Positions 6,335 to 15,131 are shown, numbered from the stretch's first letter. The stretch is 25,971 bases of DNA from Candidatus Bathyarchaeota archaeon (GCA_014729945.1 WJJC01000133.1:1-25971), one strand, 5' to 3'. Made by a program: numbers and translations. The notes: generated by a model not told the origin, from the letters alone.

Positions 6335-8454
6335 GAGAGGGTTATCTTGACATCTAAAGCACTAACGCCTTCACTCGCATCATAGACAAAGATCGGGTTA
6401 ATATCAAGATCCTCTAACTCCGGGAAATCCCATACGAGATGACCCACCCTAAGTATAGCATCCCTTAACGCATCTATATCCGCAGGAGCCTCACCACGAA
6501 CACCCTTCAATAAGGTATAACTTTTTGTTTCTTCCATCATGTTCTGAGCCTCACGCTCATTCATAGGTGCAAGCCGGAAAGCTACATCTTTCAAAAAGTT
6601 CACGTAAATACCACCAAGACCGAACATCACCATTGGACCAAACTGGGGATCACGACTCATCCCAATGATCATCTCTTTACCTTTGGGAACCATTTTATCA
6701 ACAGTAATCCCATATATCTTGGCTAATGGCTGAGCTTTCCTACTTTTACGCATAATTTCCTCAAAGGCAATACGTACCATATTTGGGTTAGTAAGATTTA
6801 ATTCAACGCCTCCAATATCGGTTTTATGCATAATATCCGGACTTACTATTTTCATGACCACCGGATAACCCATTTCTTCAGCATATTCCACGGCTTCATC
6901 AGCAGTTGTAGCTAATTGACTGGCTGGAGCCGATATGCCATAAGCTTTAGCTACCTGCATTGCCTCATGAGGAAACAATACATTACGATTATCCTTCTTT
7001 ACAGAATCAAAGATCTCCTTCACCTTGGCTCTATCAATATCGTCAAACGCTGGTGGATCTATCTCTGGTAAACGAAGATGGCGAGCATATTGATACAACG
7101 CATTGAGGGTCTTGATTCCTTTTTCAGGGAAGTTGTAACATGGTACACCATTATCCTTAAGATATTCTGATGCTTTAGCAACCCATTCACCGCCCATAAA
7201 AATGCTGATGACAGGTTTCTCTGGGTGATTTTCTGATATCTCAACTATATTCTTGGCAGTAGTCAGACTATCAGTCATGGCCTGGGGTGTAAGTAACACA
7301 ACTACAGAGAAAACATTTTGATCATTCAATGCAGCTTCTAATGCAATAGCATACCTATCGGGCAGTGCATCACCTAGAATATCAATAGGGTTACCAGTAG
7401 CTGCAGCAGATGGAAGATTTTCATCTAAATAATCAATAGTCTCATCGGTTAAATCCGCCATCTCCATATTCAATTTCTCAATCAAATCTGTTGAAAGAAT
7501 ACCTGGACCACCCGCGTTAGTAACAATAGCTATACCTTCATCCTTTGGAAGGCTTTGCTGAGTAAAAGCGACGGCATAGTTGAACAAGTTCTCCATGCTC
7601 TCAGTGAGAATAACCCCCGCTTTATCAAACGCTTTTTTATACGCTAAAAAGCTCCCAACTAGGGCACCTGTATGGCTTCCAGCCGCCTTTGCCCCCGCAC
7701 TACTCGTACCTCCTTTCACTACCATTATAGGCTTATTCTTAACAACTTTGGATGCAACTTTAAGGAACTCTCTTCCACGTTCAATTGACTCAAGATAGAG
7801 AAGTATAACCTTAAGATTTGGGTTCTCAGCCATAGCCTCAATAAAATTTACTTCATCTAGATCGGCTTTATTTCCAAGACTGACAATACTCCCGAACCCT
7901 ATCTCCTCTGCTATAATCCAGTCAAGAATCGCTGTACCCAGAGCACCACTTTGAGAAATAAAACCAATACTTCCCTTTTTCGGTAAAGTGGATGCAAAAC
8001 TCAGATCATATGGAACATGTGTATTTATCGCACCGAGACAGTTAGGTCCCTGAATCCGCATATCATATTTCTGGGCAACCTCTACAAGTTTTTTCTCAAG
8101 TTTCGCTCCTTCACTACCCGTTTCCTTAAACCCAGCTGATATAATTATAAGTGCCTTAACTCCTTTCTCTCCGCATTCCTCAACTGTTTGAAGAACATAT
8201 TTAGATGGAATCGCAATAACAGCTAACTCGACATCACCGGAAATTTCAGAAACAGATTTGTATGCTTTTTGACCGAGTATCTCGCCTCCCTTAATATTGA
8301 CAAGGTACACAGGTTCATCATATCCACTCTTTAATAGATTATTTGATAAAACATATCCAACCTTTCCAGGAGTGGAAGATGCACCTATTATGGCTACTGA
8401 ACTCGGCCTAAATATCGCGTCTAGCTTCAAATATCTAGCACCTTCAAGACTCAT
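6331..8454 (-). CDS. acd: ADP-forming acetate/acyl-CoA synthetase, fused alpha-beta subunits
   Basis: This 707-residue protein joins both subunits of ADP-forming acetyl-CoA synthetase. Residues about 10-450 are the alpha part: a CoA-binding Rossmann domain (SVAIIGASSTPGKVG), a succinyl-CoA ligase-like domain, and the phospho-histidine in AAGSHTGALVGS. Residues about 475-700 are the beta part, an ATP-grasp domain with its own conserved histidine in SPDIMHKTDIGGVEL. The enzyme makes ATP from ADP and phosphate while turning acetyl- or acyl-CoA into the free acid, the energy-yielding last step of peptide or sugar fermentation in archaea. A TATA-like TTTTTATT at 8473-8480 supports the ATG at 8454; a TTG at 8430 with an AGGTG ahead is an alternative. 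It is divergent from the FrhB-like gene. Confidence 0.93.
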   Translation of the reverse strand: MSLEGARYLKLDAIFRPSSVAIIGASSTPGKVGYVLSNNLLKSGYDEPVYLVNIKGGEILGQKAYKSVSEISGDVELAVIAIPSKYVLQTVEECGEKGVKALIIISAGFKETGSEGAKLEKKLVEVAQKYDMRIQGPNCLGAINTHVPYDLSFASTLPKKGSIGFISQSGALGTAILDWIIAEEIGFGSIVSLGNKADLDEVNFIEAMAENPNLKVILLYLESIERGREFLKVASKVVKNKPIMVVKGGTSSAGAKAAGSHTGALVGSFLAYKKAFDKAGVILTESMENLFNYAVAFTQQSLPKDEGIAIVTNAGGPGILSTDLIEKLNMEMADLTDETIDYLDENLPSAAATGNPIDILGDALPDRYAIALEAALNDQNVFSVVVLLTPQAMTDSLTTAKNIVEISENHPEKPVISIFMGGEWVAKASEYLKDNGVPCYNFPEKGIKTLNALYQYARHLRLPEIDPPAFDDIDRAKVKEIFDSVKKDNRNVLFPHEAMQVAKAYGISAPASQLATTADEAVEYAEEMGYPVVMKIVSPDIMHKTDIGGVELNLTNPNMVRIAFEEIMRKSRKAQPLAKIYGITVDKMVPKGKEMIIGMSRDPQFGPMVMFGLGGIYVNFLKDVAFRLAPMNEREAQNMMEETKSYTLLKGVRGEAPADIDALRDAILRVGHLVWDFPELEDLDINPIFVYDASEGVSALDVKITLS

Positions 8455-8578
8455 CCAAAGAGGAGTTTAGTGAATAAAAACTTTGAGCATTTGAGGCAAT
8501 GAAACTTGTCATCATTACTTATCTAGGCTAAAAATGAGGGAAAAGTGGAAAAATAGTTAAACCAATGTGCTTAATATC

Positions 8579-8585
8579 AGGTGAT
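8579..8585 (+). promoter_or_regulatory. Strong ribosome binding site of the FrhB-like gene
   Basis: AGGTGAT is a full complement to the archaeal 16S rRNA tail and stands five bases before the TTG at 8591, so this weak start codon is very likely the true one. A TATA-like element may lie around 8546-8557. Confidence 0.7.
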
Positions 8586-8590
8586 AGAAC

Positions 8591-9637
8591 TTGAGTCAAG
8601 TAAAGAAAACATTTAATGATCTAAAAAAAGATGTTATAGAAGCTAGTATTTGCGTTAGTTGTGGGACCTGTGAGGCGGTGTGTCCCGTTAATGTAATAGA
8701 ATTGGGAGATACGATTCCAAAGCTGGTAGGTAATTGTATTGAGTGTGGGATATGTTATGCCAATTGTCCAGCTGCTGAATTCAATGAAAAAGAGATGGAA
8801 GAGAAAATATTTGGCAGAACGCGTAAACCTAAAGAAGAATTAACCGGAGTATACGAAGAGGCGTATTCTGCTAGGGTGACTAAAGAAGAAATTCATGATA
8901 AAGCTCAGGATGGAGGGGTGGTTACAGCATTATTAATCCAGTTCCTTGAAGATGGAGGAGATGGTGTTATTGCTTCAAGGCTTTCAGAAGACCAAACCTG
9001 GGTACCGGAACCAGTTGTGATAAAAAATAAAGAAGAGGTTGTCAAGGCAGCGGGTACAAAATATACTCCTAGCCCTACAATGGTTGGGGTAAAGAAGGCT
9101 GTTAAAGAAGAGAACCTAGGGAAAATAGCGGTAGTTGGTACAACCTGTCAGATGCGTGGCCTTAGCTTAGCCACAAGTGGGAAAATGAGTAACAAAAAGA
9201 TATCTGATGCCGTTGCTTTAAAAATTGGTTTATTCTGTATGGAGACTTTCACCTATGAGAGCTTCATGAAATATCTTCGAGATAATAACGTTGATCCAGG
9301 AAGAGTTACCAAGTTTGAGATAAAGAAAGGGCGATTCTATGCATGGGATGGAGATGAAAGACTTCATCGCGCCAAGCTCTCCAAGGTAAAGCCTTTAATA
9401 AGATCTACATGTACGCATTGTACTGATTTTGCTTCAGAGTTCGCTGATATTTCAGTGGGTAATGTTGGTTCATCTCAGGGATATTCCACAGTTATAGTTA
9501 GGACAGATAGAGGAAAAAAGATACTAGAATCAGCTATCAATTCGGGTATAGTAGAAGCTAAACCCTTAGAGGGTTTTGAAGAAGGGAAAACATTGGTACA
9601 TAGACTTGCTAAGATGAAAAAGGAATCAAACAAGTAA
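8591..9637 (+). CDS. Coenzyme F420 hydrogenase/dehydrogenase beta-subunit (FrhB) family protein
   Basis: The 348-residue protein starts with two 4Fe-4S clusters (CVSCGTCEAVCP near residue 17 and CIECGICYANCP near 49), followed by the FrhB fold: the QDGGVVTALL segment, KYTPSPTMVGVKKAVKE, VVGTTCQMRGL, GLFCMETFTYESF, a conserved FEIKKGRFYAW and a CTHCTDFASEFADISVGNVGS segment with further cysteines. FrhB proteins are flavin and iron-sulfur subunits that pass electrons between coenzyme F420 or another two-electron carrier and partner oxidoreductases. No hydrogenase, formate dehydrogenase or Fpo subunit is beside it, so it is a stand-alone member with an unknown partner; ferredoxin-linked F420 reduction is one possibility. 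The last 12 bases overlap the convergent aldolase gene. Confidence 0.9.
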   Translation: MSQVKKTFNDLKKDVIEASICVSCGTCEAVCPVNVIELGDTIPKLVGNCIECGICYANCPAAEFNEKEMEEKIFGRTRKPKEELTGVYEEAYSARVTKEEIHDKAQDGGVVTALLIQFLEDGGDGVIASRLSEDQTWVPEPVVIKNKEEVVKAAGTKYTPSPTMVGVKKAVKEENLGKIAVVGTTCQMRGLSLATSGKMSNKKISDAVALKIGLFCMETFTYESFMKYLRDNNVDPGRVTKFEIKKGRFYAWDGDERLHRAKLSKVKPLIRSTCTHCTDFASEFADISVGNVGSSQGYSTVIVRTDRGKKILESAINSGIVEAKPLEGFEEGKTLVHRLAKMKKESNK

Positions 9638-10288
9638 ATTTTTTTCTCCCGCTCTCTCAACCAGCATCTTAAGCATTTCATAAGGTAAAGACTCTGGTTC
9701 ACCCACCAGCATTACTTCGTATTGTAACTTAGCAAGAGACTCCAAGACCTTGGCGTTTTGAGCCGCCTCCTCTATGGTTTTACCCATCGTTGTGCTACCA
9801 TGATGAGGCATTAAACAAGCGATATGTTCTTTCATAGCTTTAACCATATTATCCGCGAGTTCCTCAGAGCCAGGTGGAGCAAATTTTGACATTGGAACCC
9901 CCTTAGCTAAAGCGGGTGCACTGAATAGCTCTAACCCCATAGGTACGATCTTTTCTCCGATAATCGATAGAATTGTGCAATACTTGGGGTGTATGTGAAC
10001 AACTCCCCCCGCTTCCGGCCAAGTCTGATATAGTTTAGTATGAAAAGGAGTCTCAATACTGGGTTTAGCCTTTCCATTCAATACTTCTCGAGTGTTAATA
10101 TCCACTAGAAGGAAATCCTCTGGCTCAAGATCACAAAACCTGTACCCTGAGGGTTTAATTAAACACGTATTAGTGCCCATTAGCTTAGCGCTAATATTTC
10201 CTGATGAACCGTGGGTTAACCCATCAGCGAAAAGCTGTCTACTTACTTTGGTTAGTCTATCTCTAAGTATTTTCTCAGTACTTGACAA
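9626..10288 (-). CDS. Class II aldolase/adducin family protein (FucA-like)
   Basis: The 220-residue product matches fuculose-1-phosphate aldolase: THGSSGNISAKL (phosphate-binding loop), KPSIETPFH with the catalytic glutamate, the zinc ligands in VHIHPKY, and the third zinc histidine in PHHGSTTMG. Such enzymes split a phosphorylated ketose, usually into dihydroxyacetone phosphate and an aldehyde, or act on related sugar acids. The start is TTG at 10288, with GTGA six bases ahead. It lies 44 bases after the FGGY kinase gene, which follows a 2-hydroxyacid dehydrogenase gene, so the three probably form one sugar-use operon. The exact sugar is not evident. Confidence 0.88.
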   Translation of the reverse strand: MSSTEKILRDRLTKVSRQLFADGLTHGSSGNISAKLMGTNTCLIKPSGYRFCDLEPEDFLLVDINTREVLNGKAKPSIETPFHTKLYQTWPEAGGVVHIHPKYCTILSIIGEKIVPMGLELFSAPALAKGVPMSKFAPPGSEELADNMVKAMKEHIACLMPHHGSTTMGKTIEEAAQNAKVLESLAKLQYEVMLVGEPESLPYEMLKMLVERAGEKNLLV

Positions 10289-10332
10289 ATTTATTCACAA
10301 ACATGAAGGTTTTATGGTAATAAAAACGATGT

Positions 10333-11796
10333 CTATAGTTTACCAAGTTTTTCCCTGGTTTTAATCCATCGCATATAATGTTTATCATATTTCTTATTGG
10401 AACTCTTCCGGGGTTCAAACACTTTACCTTGATTTACCATATTATTTACTGCCTTATCGAGAGTTGAGTAATAACCTGTTCCAATCGAAGCTAATATTGC
10501 TGCTCCGACTGCTGTAGAGTCATTAACTAGGGGTACATGAACGGGTTTACCTAATACATCAGCTTGTATTTGCATCCAAAAATCAGACTTGGAGTTTCCA
10601 CCGCAGAAGTTTAAATAATCAAGATCGATACCTGAGATTGTTTCTAATTGCTCAACATTACGCCTTACAGCATAAGAGTTAGCCTCGAAGATCGCTCTGG
10701 CAAGAATAGGTATATTAAAACTGTGACTACCAATTATGCAAGGTTCTACTGGTAAGTTACTCAGTTTATCCGTGGACCAGTAAGGTGGTCCAGCATCAAA
10801 GAGGTGAGGCCCCAAATAGGTCAATAATCCATCGGAGCCGATAGCTACTTTTTTAACTGAATGATTTAGCTCATTGTATCCTTCTTTCTCTTTAAAAAAC
10901 GTGTCTCTCAGCCATTTAACAGCTCTACCGGTATAACCAGCGTTTGATTCAAGTATCCATTCACCTTCAACTACGTGGTTATTACTCCAAGTTCTTTTCT
11001 CCTCATCGATTAAGGGTTTATCAGTTATTAGTTGAATTGGAGTTGTTGTTCCGCCTACTGCCGCGTATTCACATGTTTTTATTCCCATACCAATTAACCC
11101 GCATTGAGTGTCAGCTCCACCCATAATAACAGGAACGTATTCGCTTACGCCTGTTAATTTTGAGATTTTTTCATCAATATCTCCTAATATTTCACCGTTT
11201 TTCAACACTTCAGGGCAAATATGGCGTGGTAGGTCAAGTTTTTGGATGTTTTCCCAGCTCCAATCAGCCGTGGTGATGTCAAATAAACTGGTTTCACAGG
11301 CCCCACTGCTCTCTGTAGCTAGTTCTCCGGTCAATCGATAGTTTATCCAGTCGCTAAGCATTAGAATGCTTTGGATGCGTTCAAAAAGGTCTGGTTGGGT
11401 TATCTTTAAGCAGGGGATTATTGCTCCAGCTATCCAGTTTGGTACTGGCCAGTGCCCAGATTTCTGATATAATTCTTCGCCAAACTCTTTGAGAATCTCT
11501 TTTCCGATTTTTTTTGATTCGTCTGAAAGTGTATAATTTATTTCTTCACCTTTTTCGTCTAATAGAATAAACTCCTCACGCATACTGGTACTAGTTACAC
11601 CAAGTATTTCTCCTTCATAGTTCTCTGTGAGTTCTTTGATTGATTCAGTGATTTTTATCCACGCAAGATTACTGTTCCATGTGTTTCTATTCCAGATCTG
11701 TTCAGAGCTTTTCAGTAGGTCTCCTTGAGGAGAAACTAGGAAGGATTTCACACTGCCTGATCCAGCATCGATGATAAGAAAAGACTCTTGGGTCAT
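10333..11796 (-). CDS. FGGY-family carbohydrate kinase
   Basis: The 487-residue protein has the FGGY layout. The N-terminal phosphate loop is IDAGSGSVKSFL, the catalytic base is the aspartate in GGADTQCGLIGMG, and the C-terminal FGGY signature region is LDYLNFCGGNSKSDFW, leading into VLGKPVHVP and AAILAS. These enzymes phosphorylate ketoses, polyols or related compounds such as xylulose, ribulose, glycerol or autoinducer-2. Sequence alone does not give the substrate; the neighbouring class II aldolase favours a ketose that is cleaved after phosphorylation. The ATG at 11796 is four bases after the stop of the dehydrogenase gene, so translation is probably coupled. Confidence 0.9.
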   Translation of the reverse strand: MTQESFLIIDAGSGSVKSFLVSPQGDLLKSSEQIWNRNTWNSNLAWIKITESIKELTENYEGEILGVTSTSMREEFILLDEKGEEINYTLSDESKKIGKEILKEFGEELYQKSGHWPVPNWIAGAIIPCLKITQPDLFERIQSILMLSDWINYRLTGELATESSGACETSLFDITTADWSWENIQKLDLPRHICPEVLKNGEILGDIDEKISKLTGVSEYVPVIMGGADTQCGLIGMGIKTCEYAAVGGTTTPIQLITDKPLIDEEKRTWSNNHVVEGEWILESNAGYTGRAVKWLRDTFFKEKEGYNELNHSVKKVAIGSDGLLTYLGPHLFDAGPPYWSTDKLSNLPVEPCIIGSHSFNIPILARAIFEANSYAVRRNVEQLETISGIDLDYLNFCGGNSKSDFWMQIQADVLGKPVHVPLVNDSTAVGAAILASIGTGYYSTLDKAVNNMVNQGKVFEPRKSSNKKYDKHYMRWIKTREKLGKL

Positions 11797-11800
11797 ATGC

Positions 11801-12889
11801 TTAACCGTTAAGTATTTCCTTATTGTACACGTGCATTGGTTGAATCTCTTCTCCTTTTAGGTATCTTGCTACCTGTTTAGCGATCTGTCTATAACCACGC
11901 ATCTCGGTATCAGGAGATCTTCCCCCTGTATGTGGTGTAAGGGTAATATTTTTTAGGGATATTAACGGGTTGTCTGGTTTAATGGGATCTTTTTCTACTA
12001 CATCGATTGCGGCGGATGCGATTGTTTCATTTTTTAATGCATCATATAATGCTTTTTCATCGATTATACTTCCTCTTGCTGTGTTGATTAATACGGCTGT
12101 TTTCTTCATCTTGCTAAAAGCATCAGAATTGATCATGTGATGTGTATCTTGGGATAATGCGGCATGTATAGAGATAAAATCTGATTCCTGTAGTAAGGTC
12201 TCTAGTTCTATTGGTTCACAGTTATCGTGTCTCAATAATTCCTCGTCAATATAAGGATCAAACACTTTTACAATCATATCAAAGGCCTGAGCACGCTTAG
12301 CCACACGTCTACCTACTTGTCCATATCCAATCAAACCTAGAATTTTACCATTAGCTTCCATCCAGTTAAAAGAGCCAAGATAATCTGAACGCCCTACCGC
12401 ATTAAGTTTCTCAAAATATTCACCAGATTTGATCTCATGATTATGACGAGCAATATATCTTAACTCACCTAGGATAAGCCCCATGGTTTGATCAGCTACT
12501 GATTCAGCGTTTCGCCCAACGGCTCTTAATACGTATACTTCTTTTTCTATTGCGGTTTGTTTATCAACGTTGACAGGGCCTCCTCGGGATACCCCAATTA
12601 ATTTTAGGCTGTCAGAGGCTTCAATTACTTCACTAGTGAATGGAGCATAACCAGATACAGCGACTAGGCATCCCTTTATTTTATTCTTGATTTCTTCTGG
12701 GTTTCCGTATGCTTCTTTTACATTGTCCACTACTTCTGTTGACCATTTATATGATCCCTCAATGTTCTCCTCGTAGATGAACTCGTGTTTTTCTAACTCG
12801 TCACCCATGGATTCTTTGAAGGCTGTACTCCACATATCTTCAGCGTTTTCTCTCATCCATTTATCATATAATACCAGTATCTTGGCCAA
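11801..12889 (-). CDS. D-isomer-specific 2-hydroxyacid dehydrogenase (NAD-dependent)
   Basis: The product of about 362 residues has the NAD-binding loop GLIGYGQVGRRVAKRA with an acidic residue at the end of the next strand (VKVFDPYI), and the catalytic Arg, Glu and His in NTARGSIID, DVVEKDP and TPHTGG. Relatives include phosphoglycerate, glyoxylate and D-lactate dehydrogenases; it reduces a 2-keto acid or oxidises a D-2-hydroxy acid. The open frame runs up to 13000, but the first 37 residues would overlap the upstream gene and look non-coding, so I chose the TTG at 12889, giving the normal first strand AKILVLYDKW. The substrate domain has an N-terminal stretch longer than in SerA, and there is no ACT domain. 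It leads the kinase-aldolase cassette. Confidence 0.85.
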   Translation of the reverse strand: MAKILVLYDKWMRENAEDMWSTAFKESMGDELEKHEFIYEENIEGSYKWSTEVVDNVKEAYGNPEEIKNKIKGCLVAVSGYAPFTSEVIEASDSLKLIGVSRGGPVNVDKQTAIEKEVYVLRAVGRNAESVADQTMGLILGELRYIARHNHEIKSGEYFEKLNAVGRSDYLGSFNWMEANGKILGLIGYGQVGRRVAKRAQAFDMIVKVFDPYIDEELLRHDNCEPIELETLLQESDFISIHAALSQDTHHMINSDAFSKMKKTAVLINTARGSIIDEKALYDALKNETIASAAIDVVEKDPIKPDNPLISLKNITLTPHTGGRSPDTEMRGYRQIAKQVARYLKGEEIQPMHVYNKEILNG

Positions 12890-12953
12890 GTTGAATCGAG
12901 TATCGTGTACCTTAACGAGTAATATGGATTTTTCTATGAAAAAATTAAAGAGA

Positions 12954-13694
12954 CTACTTTTTGATCGCACCGAAGTACACGGCAACAACAACGGCAACAA
13001 GTGCTACCACTATGGATGCGTATAGCATCATCTTGGTTGTAGCTTGACTTGCTTTCAGGGACTCGTAGTCTTCCTGGAGTTCATCGTAGTTGTCTTGTAG
13101 TTCCTCATAGTCAGAGCTAGTTCCCACTTGTGCTTCTAGCGCGGCATAGTCTGCTTGAAGAGACTCTAATTGTGTCCTAAGTTCCTGATTTTGTGCGAGT
13201 AGGTCATCTTTTTCATTAATGATTTCCTGGATCCTAGTCTGGATAGTCTGGATATTTTCAACGAATTCTTCGTAGTCTAATATCTGGAACTCGGCCTCAG
13301 TCGCCAGTTCGCCATCAATATATAGGCTGACCGTCCAGACACCTAGTTTTGTTCTTGCGGTTGTCTCAGCGATTTTTATTGAGTCAAACACTATTCCCCA
13401 GTCTTCTCCAGATTTTTCAACTACTTCTACTGCTTGATTTCTAAACTGGCTTCCGCTTGGGTCCTCCCAGATCATTCTGTAGCTCACGTCTGCTGGGTCT
13501 TGTATTTGTACCCATAACCCAATTTTCTCTGTGTATTGGAATATTGTGTTTCCAACGCCGTTTGGCTGTAAATTGGTTCCGTATCCATAACAGATTGCAG
13601 AGTCTTGTACCATCTGTGCGTGTGTTACGGTTGATGGGACAATTGTGAGTATTATTGCTGCTAGTGTGATTATACTGATCTTTTGTTTGTTCAT
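12954..13694 (-). CDS. Membrane-anchored surface protein with extracellular beta domain and coiled coil
   Basis: I do not recognise a named family. The 246-residue protein has a signal peptide (residues 1-26, positive start, hydrophobic core, cleavage after THAQ), a beta-rich domain of about 110 residues with Trp-rich strands like an Ig-type fold (GLWVQIQDP, LGVWTVSLYIDGE), a coiled coil of about 75 residues rich in Gln, Glu, Asp and Leu (from ENIQTIQTRI to YESLKAS), and a C-terminal membrane helix (residues about 226-243) followed by two lysines. It is probably exported and held in the membrane by its tail with a stalk outside, as in archaeal S-layer stalk or surface adhesion proteins. TATTAAAA-like sequence 26 bases upstream suggests a leaderless mRNA, and a large palindrome lies just above it. 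Confidence 0.75.
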   Translation of the reverse strand: MNKQKISIITLAAIILTIVPSTVTHAQMVQDSAICYGYGTNLQPNGVGNTIFQYTEKIGLWVQIQDPADVSYRMIWEDPSGSQFRNQAVEVVEKSGEDWGIVFDSIKIAETTARTKLGVWTVSLYIDGELATEAEFQILDYEEFVENIQTIQTRIQEIINEKDDLLAQNQELRTQLESLQADYAALEAQVGTSSDYEELQDNYDELQEDYESLKASQATTKMMLYASIVVALVAVVVAVYFGAIKK

Positions 13695-13715
13695 GGTTCA
13701 TTGTATTGTGTTTTG

Positions 13716-13750
13716 TTTTAATAAAGTTATTTTCAGCTCTTGAAAATAAC
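13716..13750 (-). promoter_or_regulatory. Promoter and 25-base palindrome of the surface-protein gene
   Basis: On the minus strand a TATA-like TTATTAAAA (13716-13724) is about 26 bases before the ATG at 13694. Directly upstream, GTTATTTTCA (13726-13735) and TGAAAATAAC (13741-13750) form a perfect inverted repeat of ten bases around five. The position next to BRE/TATA fits a transcription factor site; it is 134 bases after coaBC ends, so it is less likely to be a terminator. Confidence 0.6.
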
Positions 13751-13866
13751 CACCGGTTTTTTAGACTAAAGTAGCTTAATTTAATATAATTAAAATAGAT
13801 AAAGCTAACAAGAATGAATCAATTTACTAAGAGACGCATAATGTCGCATAGAAACAGGACAAATTA

Positions 13867-13887
13867 ATAGAGTTAAATAAACTCTAT
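13867..13887 (-). terminator. Hairpin over the coaBC stop codon
   Basis: ATAGAGTT (13867-13874) and AACTCTAT (13880-13887) are perfect inverted arms around five bases and include the TAG stop of coaBC. On the minus strand a short T-containing run follows. It may stabilise or end the coaBC transcript; there is no long U tract, so the terminator role is only plausible. Confidence 0.35.
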
Positions 13888-15131
13888 AATCGTTTTAATA
13901 CCACGTCAAATATCTTAGAAGCCACATAGGATTTCTCCGTCAGAGATACATGAGTAACATTCTTTTCTGGATCAATGATGAAAACCTCATTGGTGTCTGT
14001 GCCGAAGCCAGTGTTTTTTCTAGCAACATCATTGGCTACTATGAGATCCATCCCTGAATCAATCATTCTATCATGAGCTCTCTGTATTAGTTCATCATCG
14101 GATAAATCGTATTCAGCTTTGAATCCAACTAGATAGATGTTTGGATCAATTTTTTTCACGTTTTCAACTACTTTTGGTAATGGCTTTAAATTAATTGTCC
14201 ACTGATCTTTCCCTGAAGGTGTTTTCTCGTTTATTCTATCGGGTGCACCATAGTCTGCTGCTGCAGCTGATAATACTGCAATATGGTATTTTTCGTTGGA
14301 TAGTTCTTGTTTAACCGCTTGTAGCATGTCCTCTGTGCTTGTTATATTGACTATTTTAGCGCAGGTGGGGGGTTTGGCTGTTCCTGGTCCGTATATGATG
14401 GTTACTTTGGCTCCACGGTTTAACGCGTTTTCCGCTAATGCTACTCCCATTTTTCCGGAGCTTGGATTTGTTATGTATCTGAATGCGTCCAGATATGCTC
14501 TTGTTGGTCCAGCTGTGATGAGTATTTTCTTCCCTTTTAGATCCTGTTCCATTGATAACTTATCTAATACCGCCTGAACTATATCCATTGTTCCAGGGAT
14601 CTTGGCTTTACCTTCTTCGAATCTTGGCATTAGTACGTCTATTTTGTTGCTTCGGAGTTTCTCGATGTTCTGCATTACTATGGGGTGTCTGTACATGGAT
14701 GCGTGCATGGCTGGTGCGATTATTACTGGTATTCCGGCGCCTATCCCCGTGGTTAATGTTGTGGTTACTGGTGTGTCATCTATGCCTGCCGCTACTTTTC
14801 CTATAGTGTTCGCGGTTGAGGGCGCTACCAGTATTAGGTCTGCCTTTTTCTCGTGTTCGCCAGCGTAGGTTACATGTTCTATTTGGCCTGTTAGTTCGGT
14901 TACTACGGGGTTTCCTGTAGCCCATTCCACCATGTCGGGGTGTACTATTTGTTGAGCGTGTTTGGTCATTACGGCGTAAACGTCTGCACCTCTTCGCATG
15001 AGTTCACGTGCGATCTCGGTGCTTTTTATGGCTGCTACGCTGCCTGTTATGCATAGTATTATTTTTTTATCTCTTAGCTGAGTTGTTTTTGTGCCTATGA
15101 TTTCTTTTGATGTGTGTTGGCCGAATGCCAT
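13884..15131 (-). CDS. coaBC: Bifunctional phosphopantothenoylcysteine decarboxylase/phosphopantothenate-cysteine ligase
   Basis: The 415-residue protein has both halves of CoaBC (Dfp). The N-terminal FMN decarboxylase half shows ITGSVAAIKSTEIAREL, the catalytic histidine in IEHVTYAGE, APSTANTIGKVAAGI and the PAMHxxM motif (archaeal form of PAMNxxM). The C-terminal ligase half begins near residue 200 with ITAGPTRAYLDAFRYITN, SSGKMGVALAE, and has AAAADYGAP and the lysine-bearing NEKTPSGK. Together they make 4'-phosphopantetheine from phosphopantothenate and cysteine in CoA synthesis. A TATA-like TTAAAAAC lies about 33 bases upstream. The start could be a little later, since the first 20 residues are variable in the family. 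It follows a small coiled-coil gene and dCMP deaminase on the same strand. Confidence 0.95.
   Translation of the reverse strand: MAFGQHTSKEIIGTKTTQLRDKKIILCITGSVAAIKSTEIARELMRRGADVYAVMTKHAQQIVHPDMVEWATGNPVVTELTGQIEHVTYAGEHEKKADLILVAPSTANTIGKVAAGIDDTPVTTTLTTGIGAGIPVIIAPAMHASMYRHPIVMQNIEKLRSNKIDVLMPRFEEGKAKIPGTMDIVQAVLDKLSMEQDLKGKKILITAGPTRAYLDAFRYITNPSSGKMGVALAENALNRGAKVTIIYGPGTAKPPTCAKIVNITSTEDMLQAVKQELSNEKYHIAVLSAAAADYGAPDRINEKTPSGKDQWTINLKPLPKVVENVKKIDPNIYLVGFKAEYDLSDDELIQRAHDRMIDSGMDLIVANDVARKNTGFGTDTNEVFIIDPEKNVTHVSLTEKSYVASKIFDVVLKRL

Noticed and set aside
12890..13000. N-terminal extension of the 2-hydroxyacid dehydrogenase frame
   Set aside because: The 37 extra residues overlap the end of the surface-protein gene and do not resemble the family; the first strand begins at the TTG at 12889.
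14296..14868. Three plus-strand frames inside coaBC
   Set aside because: All are antisense to strongly conserved CoaBC motifs; the G/T-rich plus strand leaves them open by composition.
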